This document shows positions 45,230-56,856 of a stretch of 64,000 nucleotides of DNA, piece after piece (position 1 is the first letter of the stretch; every line of letters starts with the position of its first letter). The notes below the pieces were generated by a model. The model saw only the letters and a list, made by a program, of their open reading frames with translations, was not told the origin of the DNA and ran no database searches. The DNA is taken from positions 25,285,935-25,349,934 of the forward strand of contig OZ038378.1 of NCBI GenBank assembly GCA_964036045.1, given 5' to 3'. The stretch comes from Eutreptiella sp. 'Long Island Sound 2002'. Lineage: Eukaryota; Euglenozoa; Euglenophyceae; Eutreptiales; Eutreptiaceae. The translations under genes and the position numbers were made by a program.

Positions 45230-46735
45230 ATTGCACAGTGTGTATTGCACACTGCACACTGCACACTGTGTATTGCACACTGCACACTGCATACTGTGTA
45301 CTGCACACTGCACACTGCACACTGTGTGTTACAAATTGCACACTGCACACTGCAATGCACACTGCACACTGTAATGCACACTGCACACCCTGTAATGCAC
45401 ACTGCACACTGTGTATTGCACACTGCACACTGCACAGTGCACCGTGTGCAGTGTGCAATACCCAGTGTGCAGTGGCACAGTGCACACTGCGCAGTGCACC
45501 GTGTGCAGTGTGCAATGCCCAGTGTGCACCGTGCAGTGTGCAATACACGGTGTGCAGTGTGCATTACACAGCGTGTAGTGTGCAGTGTACACTGCGCACT
45601 GCACACTGTGTACTGCACACTGCACACTGTAATGCACACTGCACGCTGTGTATTGCACACTGCACACTGTAATGCACACTGCACACTGTGTCATGCACAC
45701 TGCACACTGTGCATTACAAACTGCACACAGCACGCTGTCATGCACACTGCACACTGTGTATTGCACACTGCACACTGCACACTGTGTGTTACAAATTGCA
45801 CACTGCACACTGCAATGCACACTGCACACGGTGTATTGCACACTGCACACTGTATACTGTGTATTGCACAGTGCACACTGCATACTGTGTATTGCACTGT
45901 GTGTTACAAATTGCACAACGCACACTGTAATGCACACTGCACACTGTGTAATACACTCTGCACACTGTGTATTGCACACTGCACACTGCACGCTGTGTAT
46001 TGCACACTGCACACTGCACACTGCACACTGTGTGTAGTGTGCACTACACAGGGTGTAGTATGCCGTGTGTGATGTAATCCACACGGCACACCGTGTAATG
46101 CACACTCCACACTGTGTCATGCACACTACACCCTGCACCGTGTGTATTGCACATTGGGTATTGCACAGTGCACCGTGTGCAGTGTGCAATACCCAGTGTG
46201 CATTACGCAGGGTGCGGTGTGTAGTGTGCAATACACAGTGTGCAGTGTGCATTACAGTGTGCAGTGTGCAATTTGTATTGCACAGTGTGCAGTGTGCAGT
46301 GTCCAATACACAGTGTGCGGTGTGCATTACAGTGTGCAGTGTGCAATACACAATGTGCAGTGTGCAATACACAGTGTGCAGTGTGCATTACAGTGTGCAG
46401 TGTGCAATACACAATGTGCAGTGTGCAATACAGAGTGTGCAGTGCGCAGGGTGCAGTACACAGTGTACACTGCGCACTACACACTGTGTAATGCACACTG
46501 CACACTGTGTCATGCACAGTGCACACCGTACAGTGCAAGCATTTGGGCGCTCAGTGTGCAGTGTGCAATACACAGTGCGCAGTGTGCATTACAGGGTGTG
46601 CAGTGTGCATTACAGTGTGCAGTGTGCAATTTGTAACACACAGTGTGCAGTGTGCAGTGTGCAATACACAGTATGCAGTGTGCAGTGTGGAATACACAGT
46701 GTGCAGTGTGCAGTGTGCAATACACAGTGTGCAAT
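45230..46735. repeat. Central CACACTG / CAGTGTG satellite of the foldback element
   Basis: The left half is built of GCACACTGCACACTGTGTATT words and the right half mainly of the reverse complement, with short inverted patches (45430-45600). Frames of 80-350 codons exist on both strands in several phases because the short units rarely make stops. They are not genes. Confidence 0.85.
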
Positions 46736-49198
46736 GACAGTGTACAGTGACAGTGAACCATGAGTGAGCCCTCACTGAGCGCTCACTGAGCCATTTGGCG
46801 CGCTCACTGAGCGCTCACTGCGCCGTTTCGCGCGCTCACTGAGCGCTCAGTGAGCGCTCAGTGAGCGCGCCAAATGGCTCAGTGAGCGCTCACTGAGCGC
46901 GCCAAATGGCTCAGTGAGCGCTCAGTGAGGGCTCACTCATGGTTCACTGTCACTGTACACTGTCACTGTACACTGTCACTGTACACTGTCCATGTACACT
47001 GTCAATGGTGTCACTATCTACTGTCACTGTACATGGTACACTGTATTCTGGCACTGTACGCTGTCACTGCACACTGCACACTGCCACTGCACACTGTCAC
47101 TATACACTGTCACTGTACATTGTCACTGTACACTGTACACTGTACACTGTACACTGTACTCTGTACACTGTACTCCCCAAGGTCTCATAGAATGTATCCC
47201 CACGCACAGTACGTCCGCCACAACGCCCAAGTCTCTATACTAGCACTCTACACTGTCACTCTACACGCACTGTATGCTCTCACTATACACTGTCATTGTA
47301 CACTGTCACTGTACACTGTCACTGTAAACTTGGTGCGGTCTTTTTTGGGAGGGGGTGGATGGTGATTTCAGCCCCCCTCTTTGTAGTCCTTTACCACCCC
47401 CCCCCAGAGCTACAGCCTGAACCCAAAGAACGGCTGCAGCCACAGTGAAAGCTGCAACTGCAGCCTTTGCCACAGCCAGGGCCACACACACTGACACAAC
47501 CACAACCAAATCCACACACAACACAGCTTGCAGACACACACCCACACCCACACCCACACCCACAACCAAAGCCGCAACCACAGCCACTACCATAACCACA
47601 CCAACAACGACAGCTACCACAACAGCCATGGCAACAACCGTACGCAAGCCCGGAACCACAGCCACAACCACAAACACAAGCATACCTGCGTCTGCAGCCA
47701 CAAACACAATGTTATGCGCACACAATCAAAGTCTATGCCACACAACACCAAAACCAACAACAACATCCAAAACAACAGCTGCAACACACACACACACACA
47801 CCTGCGCGTACACACATTCACGAATCCACATACACGCACGAACCTAGGCAACCAGAAACCAAAGAACACAGTCACACACTCGCAACCACTCACACACAAA
47901 GACACCTTCACTCACGCATCGATCCATGCAACCCCCCCCCCCCCCCCCACACACACACAAGCAGACATACAAACACACTAAATGAGAGAAACCAAGAACG
48001 AACAAACCATCTATAGCTGCGCACATGCGCATGGGCACAACTACACACGCACGCAAGCACGCACACACGCACCCACACACATAATAGCACAACATACCTG
48101 CAAAGGTCATCGTCCTTGCCGCCACCATCATGCAGGTGATGCCATGGCCAAAAAATAGGAAAGGTAGGACAAAGGGGACGGGACAGGCAAGAGAACGGAA
48201 GGGCTACGCACGAGGGAAGCGGTGGAACGCAGCATAACGAAAGGGGAGGGGAGTGGACAAGGAGGGAGGGGTATCAATGTGTCATGGTGTAGGTCACGAT
48301 GGTTGTATGATCAACCTCACAAAAGCGAGCAATGTCCTTTGTGCCCTATTTGTGCTTCATGGTGTGTGTGTGTGTGTATGGGGTGGGTGGGTGCCATTTT
48401 CATGAGGCAACAAGGAACACCCTCGCAAATGGTTAGGTTCACATCCCCGAACCCCAACCCCGTAACCATCTCTCCCTAGCCCTTCACTTCACATGGTTCA
48501 ATGTGGCCATGTGTTTATGTACACGCAAGATAATTGCACACAAGAATGAATGTGGTTGTCAATTTGTGCATGTGCATGTGTGTGTGGACGTGTGTATGGT
48601 GTATGTGTGTGTATATGTTTGGCTATTTGTGTCCCTGACGAAGTGTGTGTGTTTGTATGTTTGTGTGTTTGTCGCCACGGGTACATGTATGCAAGTATGT
48701 ATGTGTGCATGCACGCTCAAGTTCTTGGAGAAAAGACGTGGTGAGAAATGCGGACCAATGTTGGTGTGAAAAGGGTGAAGTGTGGGCCAGCAAGGGTGGG
48801 AAGAGAGGGCGGAAAGGGGGAGAAACTCCTGAGTGAGCCCTGAGTGAGCCCCCAATTAGCTCTCAAAGAGCGCTCACTGAGCGCTCACTGAGCCATTTGG
48901 CGCGCTCAGTGAGCGCTCAGTGAGCGCTCAGTGAGCGCTCAGTGAGCCGGCTCAGTGACGGCTCAGTGACGGCTCAGTCGGGTGCTCAGTCAACTGAGCC
49001 GTCGAAAAAAAGAAACCCCCCCGGTCAAATCCTCTTGGCCTAGGGATTGGTGTCCCTTTGGGGACATTCCAAAACCCCAACCCAACCCCGAAAGCCACAA
49101 CTTTTCATATGAAACCCCTTGAAAAACACCACTTAGCCCCAAATGAGCCGTTTTAGCCCCAACTGAGCCCCAACTTCACATTTCCAAGTGAGCCGCAG

Positions 49199-50392
49199 GT
49201 ACATGGTTGGCCGGGGAGCCAAGCGCTCAGCATGCGGAACGTTTTTCACCTCATCCAAAAGCTTGTGAAGCTCCAAAACCAAAGCTTTCCCTGCGTCCCT
49301 TGCGGCACGGGCAACGTCGGGTTCACCGTTTTCAATCAAATCTTTCAATGTTTCATTGACTCGCTTAACAATTGCGTTCGCAATACGACATGACCCATGC
49401 TCCACGTCACCAACGCGGTTGCATGGGCCAATTGCCCTCAAAAAAAAGCCCCACCTGCATTGGGCCGGTACACAAATTGGCACGTGCACAATGCAATGGC
49501 AGCCTATCCAACATTTCCCCTTGTGATAATTGGCCGAAAGCATGGCCTTGCCATCACCTGTCAGGGCACATACACTGGGGATGCGATTCCCCAAGTGCCA
49601 AACAACCACAGTGGACAAAACATCCAAAACATCCTGATTCAGGTTTGCCTTAGTGTCAATGGCCCGGAGACAATGCGTGTCATCCGGTCCGTCCAGCGCC
49701 CACCACGTCGCCCAGCGTCGCACGTCGCCTGCAGCTGCTACACCCTCTGACCAAACGGTCACGTGGATGTCCCACTTGGTGGCCGAGGTCTGCCACTGTG
49801 GAGTGGCATCTGCGCAAATGATAATCAAAAGCCGGTCTTGACGAGGGATGTGAAAGGTACCGCACGCCCTACTCAACGTCAGCTAGCTTTGCACTACTTC
49901 AAGGAGTGGACATACAGCGGCATATCGGCGCGATACCACCCCCGATGAAACCTCTAGGGCCGTCGCGACATATGGCAGCAATTTGCTACGCCCCTCCATT
50001 AATTCCCTTCCTGTACGATTGCGCTCCAATTTTAACATGTTGCGCGTGGAGAGGCTCATTTGGTGTGCCGTTTGCAAAACTTGGATCACTTCCTCGGAGA
50101 CATGCTGTTCGTCGTCATCGCGCACCTCGTGGTTGTTGGACTCAATCACTATACCGTTACCGGTTGCGCGCACAACGATGTCGGCATCTCCAAGCACGGC
50201 GCCCACAACGTCGCGAATGCATTTCCGTCTCTGTCGGCGCGCATCACCCTCTAGATCCCAATACGGGGTCACTCGAACGACACTCCCAAGGAAATTTGCG
50301 ACGGCCTTTTGCATTACATTGAAAAAAAGGGGAAGCCTGCCAAGAATTGTGAGGGCACGATGTGCACAGGATGTGCCACAGGAACCCCACAT
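49199..50392 (-). pseudogene. Transposase-like gene, 5' part, proximal to foldback insertion
   Basis: One frame from about 50392 through a TAG at 49883 to the element edge. Segments: QKAVANFLGSVVRVTPYWDL, VRDDDEQHVSEEVIQVLQTA, then after the TAG RQDRLLIIICADATPQW, WATWWALDGPDDTHCLRAID, VCALTGDGKAML and CWIGCHCIVHV. The aspartates in ICADATPQ and LTGDGKAM, with the CxxxCHCIVH segment, look like an RNase-H-fold transposase core, but this is inference and no family is assigned. The frame then continues spuriously about 25 codons into the foldback arm. Confidence 0.5.
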
Positions 50393-50399
50393 AAACCCC

Positions 50400-50610
50400 C
50401 TTCCTGCACAGGAACCCCCCCCCTTCCTCGCCAGGAAGGGTCATAGGAACCCCACAGGAACCCCCCTTCTTGTACAGGAAGACCCTTCCTAGACCCTTCC
50501 TGGACCCCTTCCTGCACAGGAAACCCCCCCCCCTTCCTGCACAAGAACCCCCTTCCTGTACCCCTTCCTAGACACTTTCTGCACAGGAACCCCCCCCCTT
50601 CCTGTACCTG
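50400..50610 (+). repeat. GGAACCCCCC / TTCCTGCACAGG minisatellite
   Basis: Repeated CAGGAACCCCCCTTCCTG words. Same family as 23845-24010, 41940-42125 and 52340-52610. Confidence 0.75.
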
Positions 50611-51163
50611 GTGTTTCGGTGTACTGCCCAATCTGTTCCCCTCTCAGACAGTCTGGTCCTCTCGGACACCCTTGTCACATTGGGGCATTGCAACCACACA
50701 TGCGATGCAACTGCGTCCAGGCTTGGAGACATTGGGAATCTCGGTGGTGTCCCCAAGGGTGAAGCTATGTGAAGCCCCCCGCTCGTGGCACCACCTTACG
50801 CGCCCTGCGCACGACGTGACTAGTATCCTACGCGACTGTCGCGCACAAAATTAGGGTCAGGGTTATGGATTATGGGTTATAAGGGTTATCGGGTTTTTTG
50901 CGCACCGCGTCGCACAACCCTTGGCGCGTTCGCACAGCCATGCATGCATGCGTGCAATCTTGGGAGTGGCCTGGTCGCAGCACACGTGCACTGCAACCAA
51001 CGGGACGCAACTCCCTTGCAGTGTGCCACCAAGGGTTGTCTATCCACGTCTCATGCATGCCCACACCGGTTGGCAGAACCCGAGCACCCCTCAATAGCCA
51101 CCAGGCCAGAGGGACACTTGGGATCCTTGCGCTCTCATCGCCGCCGTGCCTCGCCACTCCTCA
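50611..51163. other. Intergenic; nothing recognised
   Basis: A GGGTTATAAGGGTTATCGGG patch lies at 50865-50895. No supportable gene. Confidence 0.3.
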
Positions 51164-53635
51164 TCACTTGCTGGGGCTGGGGCCCTGGCCGTACGTCCGG
51201 TTGAGGATGCTCAACGCCCGGTCACATTCCGCAGCTTTCTCCTGCAGCAGAGACTCGGCCTTGACCCTGCTTGCCTGCGCCTCGCTCCTCGCGTCCTCAG
51301 CAGCCTCCAACCGGTCTTCCAGGGCAATCAGTCGTGCCTGCATACTTGCAATGGCTGCCTCGTGCTTGACCACCTGTTCCCGTGCTTCGCGCTCCTTCTT
51401 GGTTGCCTCCTCCGTGGCCCGCTCTGCCGGGGTCTTGCCGCCACTTGTGATCGCCTTCTCAACGGCATCGGGCAACACCTCCTTCAACGCCGTGCGCACG
51501 ACCTCCTGCAACCCAGGTGCCAGCTGCGTGATCACTGTCCCCGTGTCCATTGCCATTGGGCTTGCCCGCCCCGGACTGCCAGGTACGCGCCGCTTGGAGG
51601 GGGAGTCGGGGATGACGGTCCTCTGGGCAGGACGCTTCACGGATCCCCGCGCTGCCCTTTCTGATTGCTCCGGCTTGACCTCGGCCCCAGGTTGCTGCCA
51701 CAGTGGCTGAGTACGTTCCTCCGTGCCGGGCTCCTTCTTCACGTGTGAGCGTCCACCCAATTGACCCTGTTCTTGCCGCTTGCGGTACTTCTCCAGCCAA
51801 TCGTCAACCGCGTTGTGCACCACCATGGGGACACCGGCATCCCAAACCGTCAGCCTTGCCAGACTCTTCAGCGTCTTGAAGCCGGTCTGCTCGCTGTACA
51901 CCAAGAACGACCATGTGTTGCTGGCCTTGGCATGGCCAACAAGGCACAAGTAGTCCGCAACCACGTACGTCTTGCCATGTCCTGCATGCCCCTGGGGCAG
52001 CTCGGCCAGACTGTCCGTATATGCCACTGGCAACCGCAATTGCAGGGCAGTGGCTGCCTTCCCCTTCCGGACGGTCAGTGTGCAGTCGCGATACCAGAAC
52101 CTGCCCCCCTGCCTGGTCACAGGACTGTGCATGCCAGTGATGGTCAGCGTCGATTGCAACACCCATGTCGGAGGATCTTGAAGACTTGGTGCTCGCCCAG
52201 CCACGGTCCGTGCAGCCTCCAATGGTGCCACTGGCAGTGGGGCCGCCCGCTCCTCCTCATCGACGGACTTCAGGACCAGCCGCGGGTACACGTCGACATC
52301 CGCCTGAAGAGAAGTACCGGAAGTACCAGCGACGAAAGGGGACAGGAAGTGGTCCAGGAAGGGGGGTTCTTGCGCAGGAAGGGGGGGGGTTCCTGTGCAG
52401 GAAGGGTCCAGGAAGGGTCTAGGAAGGGTCCAGGAAGGGGGGTTCCTGTGCAGGAAGGGGGGGGGTTCCTGTGCAGGAAGGGGGTTCGTGGGGGGTTCCT
52501 GGGATGGTTAATGTGCAGGAAGGGGGGGGTTCATGTGCAGGAAGGAGGTTCTTGGGGGGTTCCTAGGACAGTTCCTGTCCAGGAAGGGGGGGGGTTCCTG
52601 AGTGACATGGACATGCCACAGCCCACACACAGTGCCCAATTGATGCCCTCCAACGGCCCTCCCCTTGCATTGCCACTGCTGATGACCCTTGGCACGCAGT
52701 ACTGACCATATATTTGCCCCATTGCATGTTGAACCCCTCCAACCAAAGGCCCTGCGATTCAAAGGGGACAGAGTGTCAACCTGCTGGCATGCACACCAAA
52801 AGGCCTGCTGCTGTGCCACCTTGGTGTTCCGAATGATCGCCCCGGCGGCCATCAACAAGCTCGGGTCCACGGGTCTTGGTTCGGGTGGTGCCATCTCCAT
52901 CCGGTACACCAAAACGTCACTGCTCTCCTCGGCACCCCGGGCGAATCCTCCAAAGCGGCCGTTCACCACCACCAGAATGCTCCCAGGCGGCGTAACCAAC
53001 AAGGCGTGGTGTTCCGATCTCGGCCAGGGTCCCATAGGACCCCATAGGTCCCCATAGGCCCCCAAAGGTCCCCATAAACCCCCAAAGGCCCCCAAAGGTC
53101 CCCATAGGCCCCCAAAGGTCCCCATAGGCCCCCGAAGGTCCCCATAGGCCCCTATAGGTCCCCATAGGCCGCCATAGGCCCCCATAGGTCCCCATAGAGC
53201 CCCATAGGCCCCCATAGGCCCCCATAGGCCCCCATAGGCCCCCATAGGCCCCCAAAGGTCCCCATAGGCCCCCAAAGGTCCCCATAGGCCCCTAGAGATC
53301 CCCATAGGCCCCCATAGGCCCCCATAGGCGCCCCTTGGCCCCCATAGGTTTCTAAAGGTACCAATCGGCCCCCATAGTTCCCCATAGACCCCCATAGGCC
53401 ACCATAGGCCACCACAGGCCGCCATAGGCCCCCATAGGTCCCCATAGACCCCCAAAGGCCCCCATAGGTCCCCATAGACCCCCATAGGTCCCCATAGGTC
53501 CCCGCGTGCCCCCATAGGCCCCCAAAGGTCCCCATAGGCCTCCAAAAGTCCCCATAGGCCCCTATAGGTCCCCATAGGCCGCCATAGGCCCCCATAGGTC
53601 CCCATAGACCCCCAAAGGTCCCCATGGGCCCCCAT
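51164..53635 (-). CDS. 823-aa protein: satellite-derived N-terminus, conserved middle, coiled-coil C-terminus
   Basis: ATG at 53635 (preceded in frame by TGA) to tandem TGA at 51164 with a single internal TAA at 52508. Residues 1-200 are Gly/Trp/Tyr/Met repeats (GLWGPMGAYGG) encoded by the 10-bp satellite. Then comes a segment shared with the 22 kb locus (PWPRSEHHALLVTPPG, VNGRFGGFARGAEE), then QEPPPFL repeats encoded by the AGGAAGGGGG minisatellite (52340-52610), into which the TAA falls. After that come VYPRLVLKSVDEEE, SNTWSFLVYSEQTGF, a basic proline/serine linker, and a C-terminal coiled coil (about the last 90 residues). The last 375 codons contain no TAA/TAG. Introns inside the minisatellite cannot be excluded. 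Function unknown. Confidence 0.6.
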
Positions 53636-54420
53636 TGGTCACCATAGGCCCCCATAGGTCCCCATAGGTCCCCATAGGTCCCCACGTGCCCCCATAGGCC
53701 CCCAAAGGTCCCCATAGGCCCCCAAAAGTCCCCATAGGCCCCTATAGGTCCCCATAGGCCGCCATTGGCCCCCATAGGTCCCCATAGAGCCCCATAGGCC
53801 CCCATAGGCCCCCATAGGCCCCCATAGGCCCCCAAAGGTCCCCATAGGCCCCCAAAGGTCCCCATAGGCCCCTAGAGATCCCCATAGGCCCCCATAGGCC
53901 CCCATAGGCCCCCCTTGGCCCCCATAGGCCACCGTAGGCCGCCATAGACCCCCATAGGCGCCCATAGGCCCCCATAGGTCCCCATAGGCCCCCATAGGTC
54001 CCCATAGGTCCCCACGCGCCCCCATAGGTCCCCACGTGCCCCCATAGGCCCCCAAAGGTCCCCATAGGCCCCCAAAGGTCCCCATAGGCCCCTATAGGTC
54101 CCCATAGGCCCCCATAGGCCCCCATAGGCCCCCATTGGCCCCCATAGGTCCCCATAGGTCCCCAAAGGTGCCAATAGGCCCCCATAGGTCCCCATAGACC
54201 CCCATAGGCCACCATAGGTCCCCATAGACCCCCATAGGCCCCCATAGGCCCCCATAGGTCCCCATAGGCCCCCATAGGTCCCCAAAGGTCGCCAAAGGTC
54301 CCCATAGGTCCCCATAGGCCCCCATAGGCCACCATTGGCCCCCATAGGTCCCCATAGAGCCCCATAGGCCCTCATAGGGCCCCATAGGCCCCCATAGGCC
54401 CCCAAAGGTCCCCATAAGGC
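53030..54420. repeat. 10-bp satellite (CCCCATAGGC/T), about 139 units
   Basis: Nearly perfect 10-base periodicity. Because 3 units equal 30 bases and no unit makes a stop, every minus-strand frame stays open until a point mutation creates TGA. About 600 bp of its distal end form the N-terminus of the 823-aa frame. Confidence 0.95.
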
Positions 54421-54423
54421 CCG

Positions 54424-55058
54424 GATGGGGTTCCATCAAATATTTGGGGGCTGTACACCCCAAAAATATTTGACAGATGGGGTTCCGTCAAATATTTGGG
54501 GGCTGTGTACCCCCAAAATATTTGACGGATGGGGTTCCGTCAAATATTTGAGGGCTGTACACCCCTAAAAAATTTCACGGATGTGGTTCCGTGAAATATT
54601 TTGGGGGTGTACAGCCCCCAAATATTTGACGGATGGGGTTCCGTCAAATATTTGGGGGGTCTACACCCCCAAAATATTTGACGGGTGGGGTTCCGTCAAA
54701 TATTTGGGGGCTGTACACCCCAAAAATATTTGATGGATGGGGTTCCGTCAAATATTTGGGGGTCTACAGCCCCCAAATATTTCACGGAACCATATCCGTG
54801 AAATGTTTTCGGGGTGTAGACCCCCCAAATATTTCACGGATGGGGTTCCGTGAAATATTTGGGGGGTCTACAGCCCCCAAATATTTGACGGATGGGGTTC
54901 CGTCAAATATTTGGGGGCTGTACACCCCAAAAATATTTGACGGATGGGGTTCGGTCAAATATTTGGGGGCTGTACACCCCCAAAATATTTCACGGAACCA
55001 CATCCGTGAAATATTTTGGGGGTGTAGACCCCCAAAATATTTCACGGACGGGGTTACA
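54424..55058. repeat. 52-54-bp hairpin satellite, about 12 units
   Basis: Each unit contains CCGTCAAATATTTGGGGG and its complement CCCCCAAATATTTGACGG around a GCTGTACAC-type loop. Two flavours alternate, with arms CCGTCAAAT or CCGTGAAAT, and arms match within a unit (paired changes). Directly adjoins the 10-bp satellite. Confidence 0.9.
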
Positions 55059-55251
55059 CGCAAGAATCAATCAAAACGACCGAAAACTAACGCAAACGGA
55101 GAGGCGCACACAACCACAACAAGCATACCAAGGGTTCCTTTTGGGCCTTGAACATGCGCTTGAGCATGCTTTGCATCGAAGCGGCGTCTAGGCAAAACAA
55201 GAGCGAGGGCAGGTGAAGCAAAGGTACAGGGCTAGTGACTTTGGGTGGCCA

Positions 55252-56006
55252 TCAATTGGCCCTTGGTGCATGGGGCCGTACTCTCAGAGTGGAAGATGAA
55301 AATCTCAAAAGCCACCACTCCCAAAGTTGCAACACCACGGTCCCCCTCCGATTCCAATTTTGTTGTGCCAGGCATACCTCCCCCCCCCCCGGGGGGGGGG
55401 GGGCATTGTAGGCATGCTTTAGGATGGCGTGGAGGCTCTCAACGACATCCGCGCATCCCGCACCCCGTCCGACCCCAAGCCGCACCGCCTTAGCCACCGC
55501 CCTGGTTAGGACCGCCATAGCCCCTTTGTGCTCTTGAGACCAAACTACCTCCCCATTGGCGTGGCATTGAATGCCCTCCAGCGATCCATGCGAGCCCTGA
55601 CCCGGAACACAGGGCAACACGAAAATGGTTGGCATGCATGGAGACGGGTGCGGGTGACGCTGCTGGCATTTGCCGCACAAGGGGACTGGGGACGTGGGGC
55701 CAGCCAACTCACGGCCCATGTGTACTCAAGCCCCCTTCTTACGTGGAACATCTGCTTCCCGGTGCCCTTACCAAGGCCGGGCAACAGCAGGAGTGCAAGC
55801 ACACAAGCATCATCGATCCCGGTGTGCGACAACAACTCCGATGAATCACACAGAAGATGTCCTTGGAGTTTGAAGACAGGAACATATTGGAGGCCCTTAG
55901 AGCACCTCGTGGAACACCCCGTTGCTAAGGTGCCACGCAATGTGCCAGCAAGCCATGTGCAGAGCGCCGTTCGGGTTCGTCTAGTTGCCTTCAACAGGCG
56001 CTGCAA
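55252..56006 (-). pseudogene. Transposase-like family, copy D, C-terminal part
   Basis: Upstream block (56006-55700; TRRTRTALCTWLAGTLRGTL), then CGKCQQRHPHPSPCMPTIF, a possible zinc site, ADVVESLHAILKHAYN and GTVVLQLWEWWLLRF before TGA at 55252. The last two segments match copy B at 36.0 kb. A G/C homopolymer palindrome (55380-55403) sits between them. Frame changes make it non-functional as it stands. The overlapping plus-strand frame of 205 codons is its shadow. Confidence 0.5.
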
Positions 56007-56009
56007 CCT

Positions 56010-56856
56010 CTACGACTACCACAAGCACCCAACACTTTGCCAAGGTACGATTGGCAACAACAATGTGCTTCCGAGGCCGCACGGGAGCACATCCCCAGGC
56101 ATCAATGCGGGTAGTGCGGCGCAAACTGGGTTGAACATGTATTAAATTCTACCCTTCAAATGTGTGTGTTATGGCGACTTCCCCCTGCACCTGTATTGGA
56201 GTTACCCAAACGCTGGCGGAATTCTGCAATTCACTGGACAGTCGATCGGCCCATGCGCTTTTGCGACAAGATAAAATAGACCTGGGCTTGGCGGACGAAG
56301 CGCTATATCTTTTGGCAGCCGCAAGGCCCCCACGACATTGCGAGCTGACCTACTTTGAACTCCATGGACAATGTTACGGTTGAAATGGGTCGGCCTTGGG
56401 CCTGCAGGAAATGCGAGTGTGCCTCTAGACCTGTGGTCTCTATGGGCACATCGTGACTTCTTTCGTGTGGGGGCACACGCAACTTCTTAGCCCCCAATGT
56501 GGTGCCTCAAAGCGGCTGTCATGCTAAGTACCCTTTTCCACGATCTTAGGCGTCACAAGTTGCCCACCCCCCACCTGGCGCTATGGCCCACGGAAGTCCA
56601 TGTTGTAATGAGGGGGAAAGTATGTGAAAAGGGGTGTTATTTTTTGGGTACCCAAACCCCCCTGGTGGCAACATGCAAAAACAAGGTGTGTATTTCAAAT
56701 ATATGCCATTATTTGCATTTCTGGAAACACACAGATTTTCAAAATAATGACATTCAATCACCAAAATATAGTGTTGTTTTACATTTAGACCACTGCATTC
56801 CAGTGTGTGGGGGGGGGGGGGCTGCCTATTTTTCTCTCCCCTTTGTTCGAGGTTGA
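56010..56856. other. Nothing recognised
   Basis: Contains an AT-rich stretch (56690-56790) and a poly-G tract at 56808-56820. No supported gene. Confidence 0.3.

Larger units (their letters stand above)
42756..49198. mobile_element. 6.4 kb foldback (long inverted repeat) element
   Basis: The two arms, about 2.47 kb each (42756-45229 and 46736-49198), are inverted copies along their whole length. Outer ends are CTGCGGCTCACT / AGTGAGCCGCAG, flanked by GTAC on both sides (42752-42755 and 49199-49202), a candidate 4-bp target-site duplication. Matching landmarks occur in both arms: clusters of GAGCGCTCACTGAG at both ends of each arm, a TTTCTCCCCCTTTCCGCCC block, CA/GT microsatellites, GTGTGG repeats and an ACAGTGACAGTGTACAGTG array. 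No transposase-like gene is inside; all frames are low-complexity. It is therefore non-autonomous, comparable in form to foldback elements. It interrupts the minus-strand gene described on either side. Confidence 0.85.

Noticed and set aside
45190-46770. Open frames up to 347 codons of Cys/His/Thr/Val/Gln repeats on both strands
   Set aside because: They are produced by the CACACTG satellite, which rarely makes stops in any phase; composition is pure repeat and both strands are equally open.
43098-48836. CVCVCV and HTHTHT frames in the foldback arms as genes
   Set aside because: They derive from GT/CA microsatellites and appear as mirror images in the two inverted arms.
49133-49200. C-terminal 25 residues of the 5' split-gene frame
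   Set aside because: They are encoded by the terminal inverted repeat of the foldback element, so not part of the original protein.
53640-54463. Multiple Gly/Trp/Met repeat frames of 120-240 codons upstream of 53635
   Set aside because: All phases of the 10-bp satellite are open; only the frame that continues into unique conserved sequence was kept.
55528-56145. 205-codon plus-strand frame as a gene
   Set aside because: It is antisense to transposase copy D, whose minus-strand segments match copy B at 36 kb.
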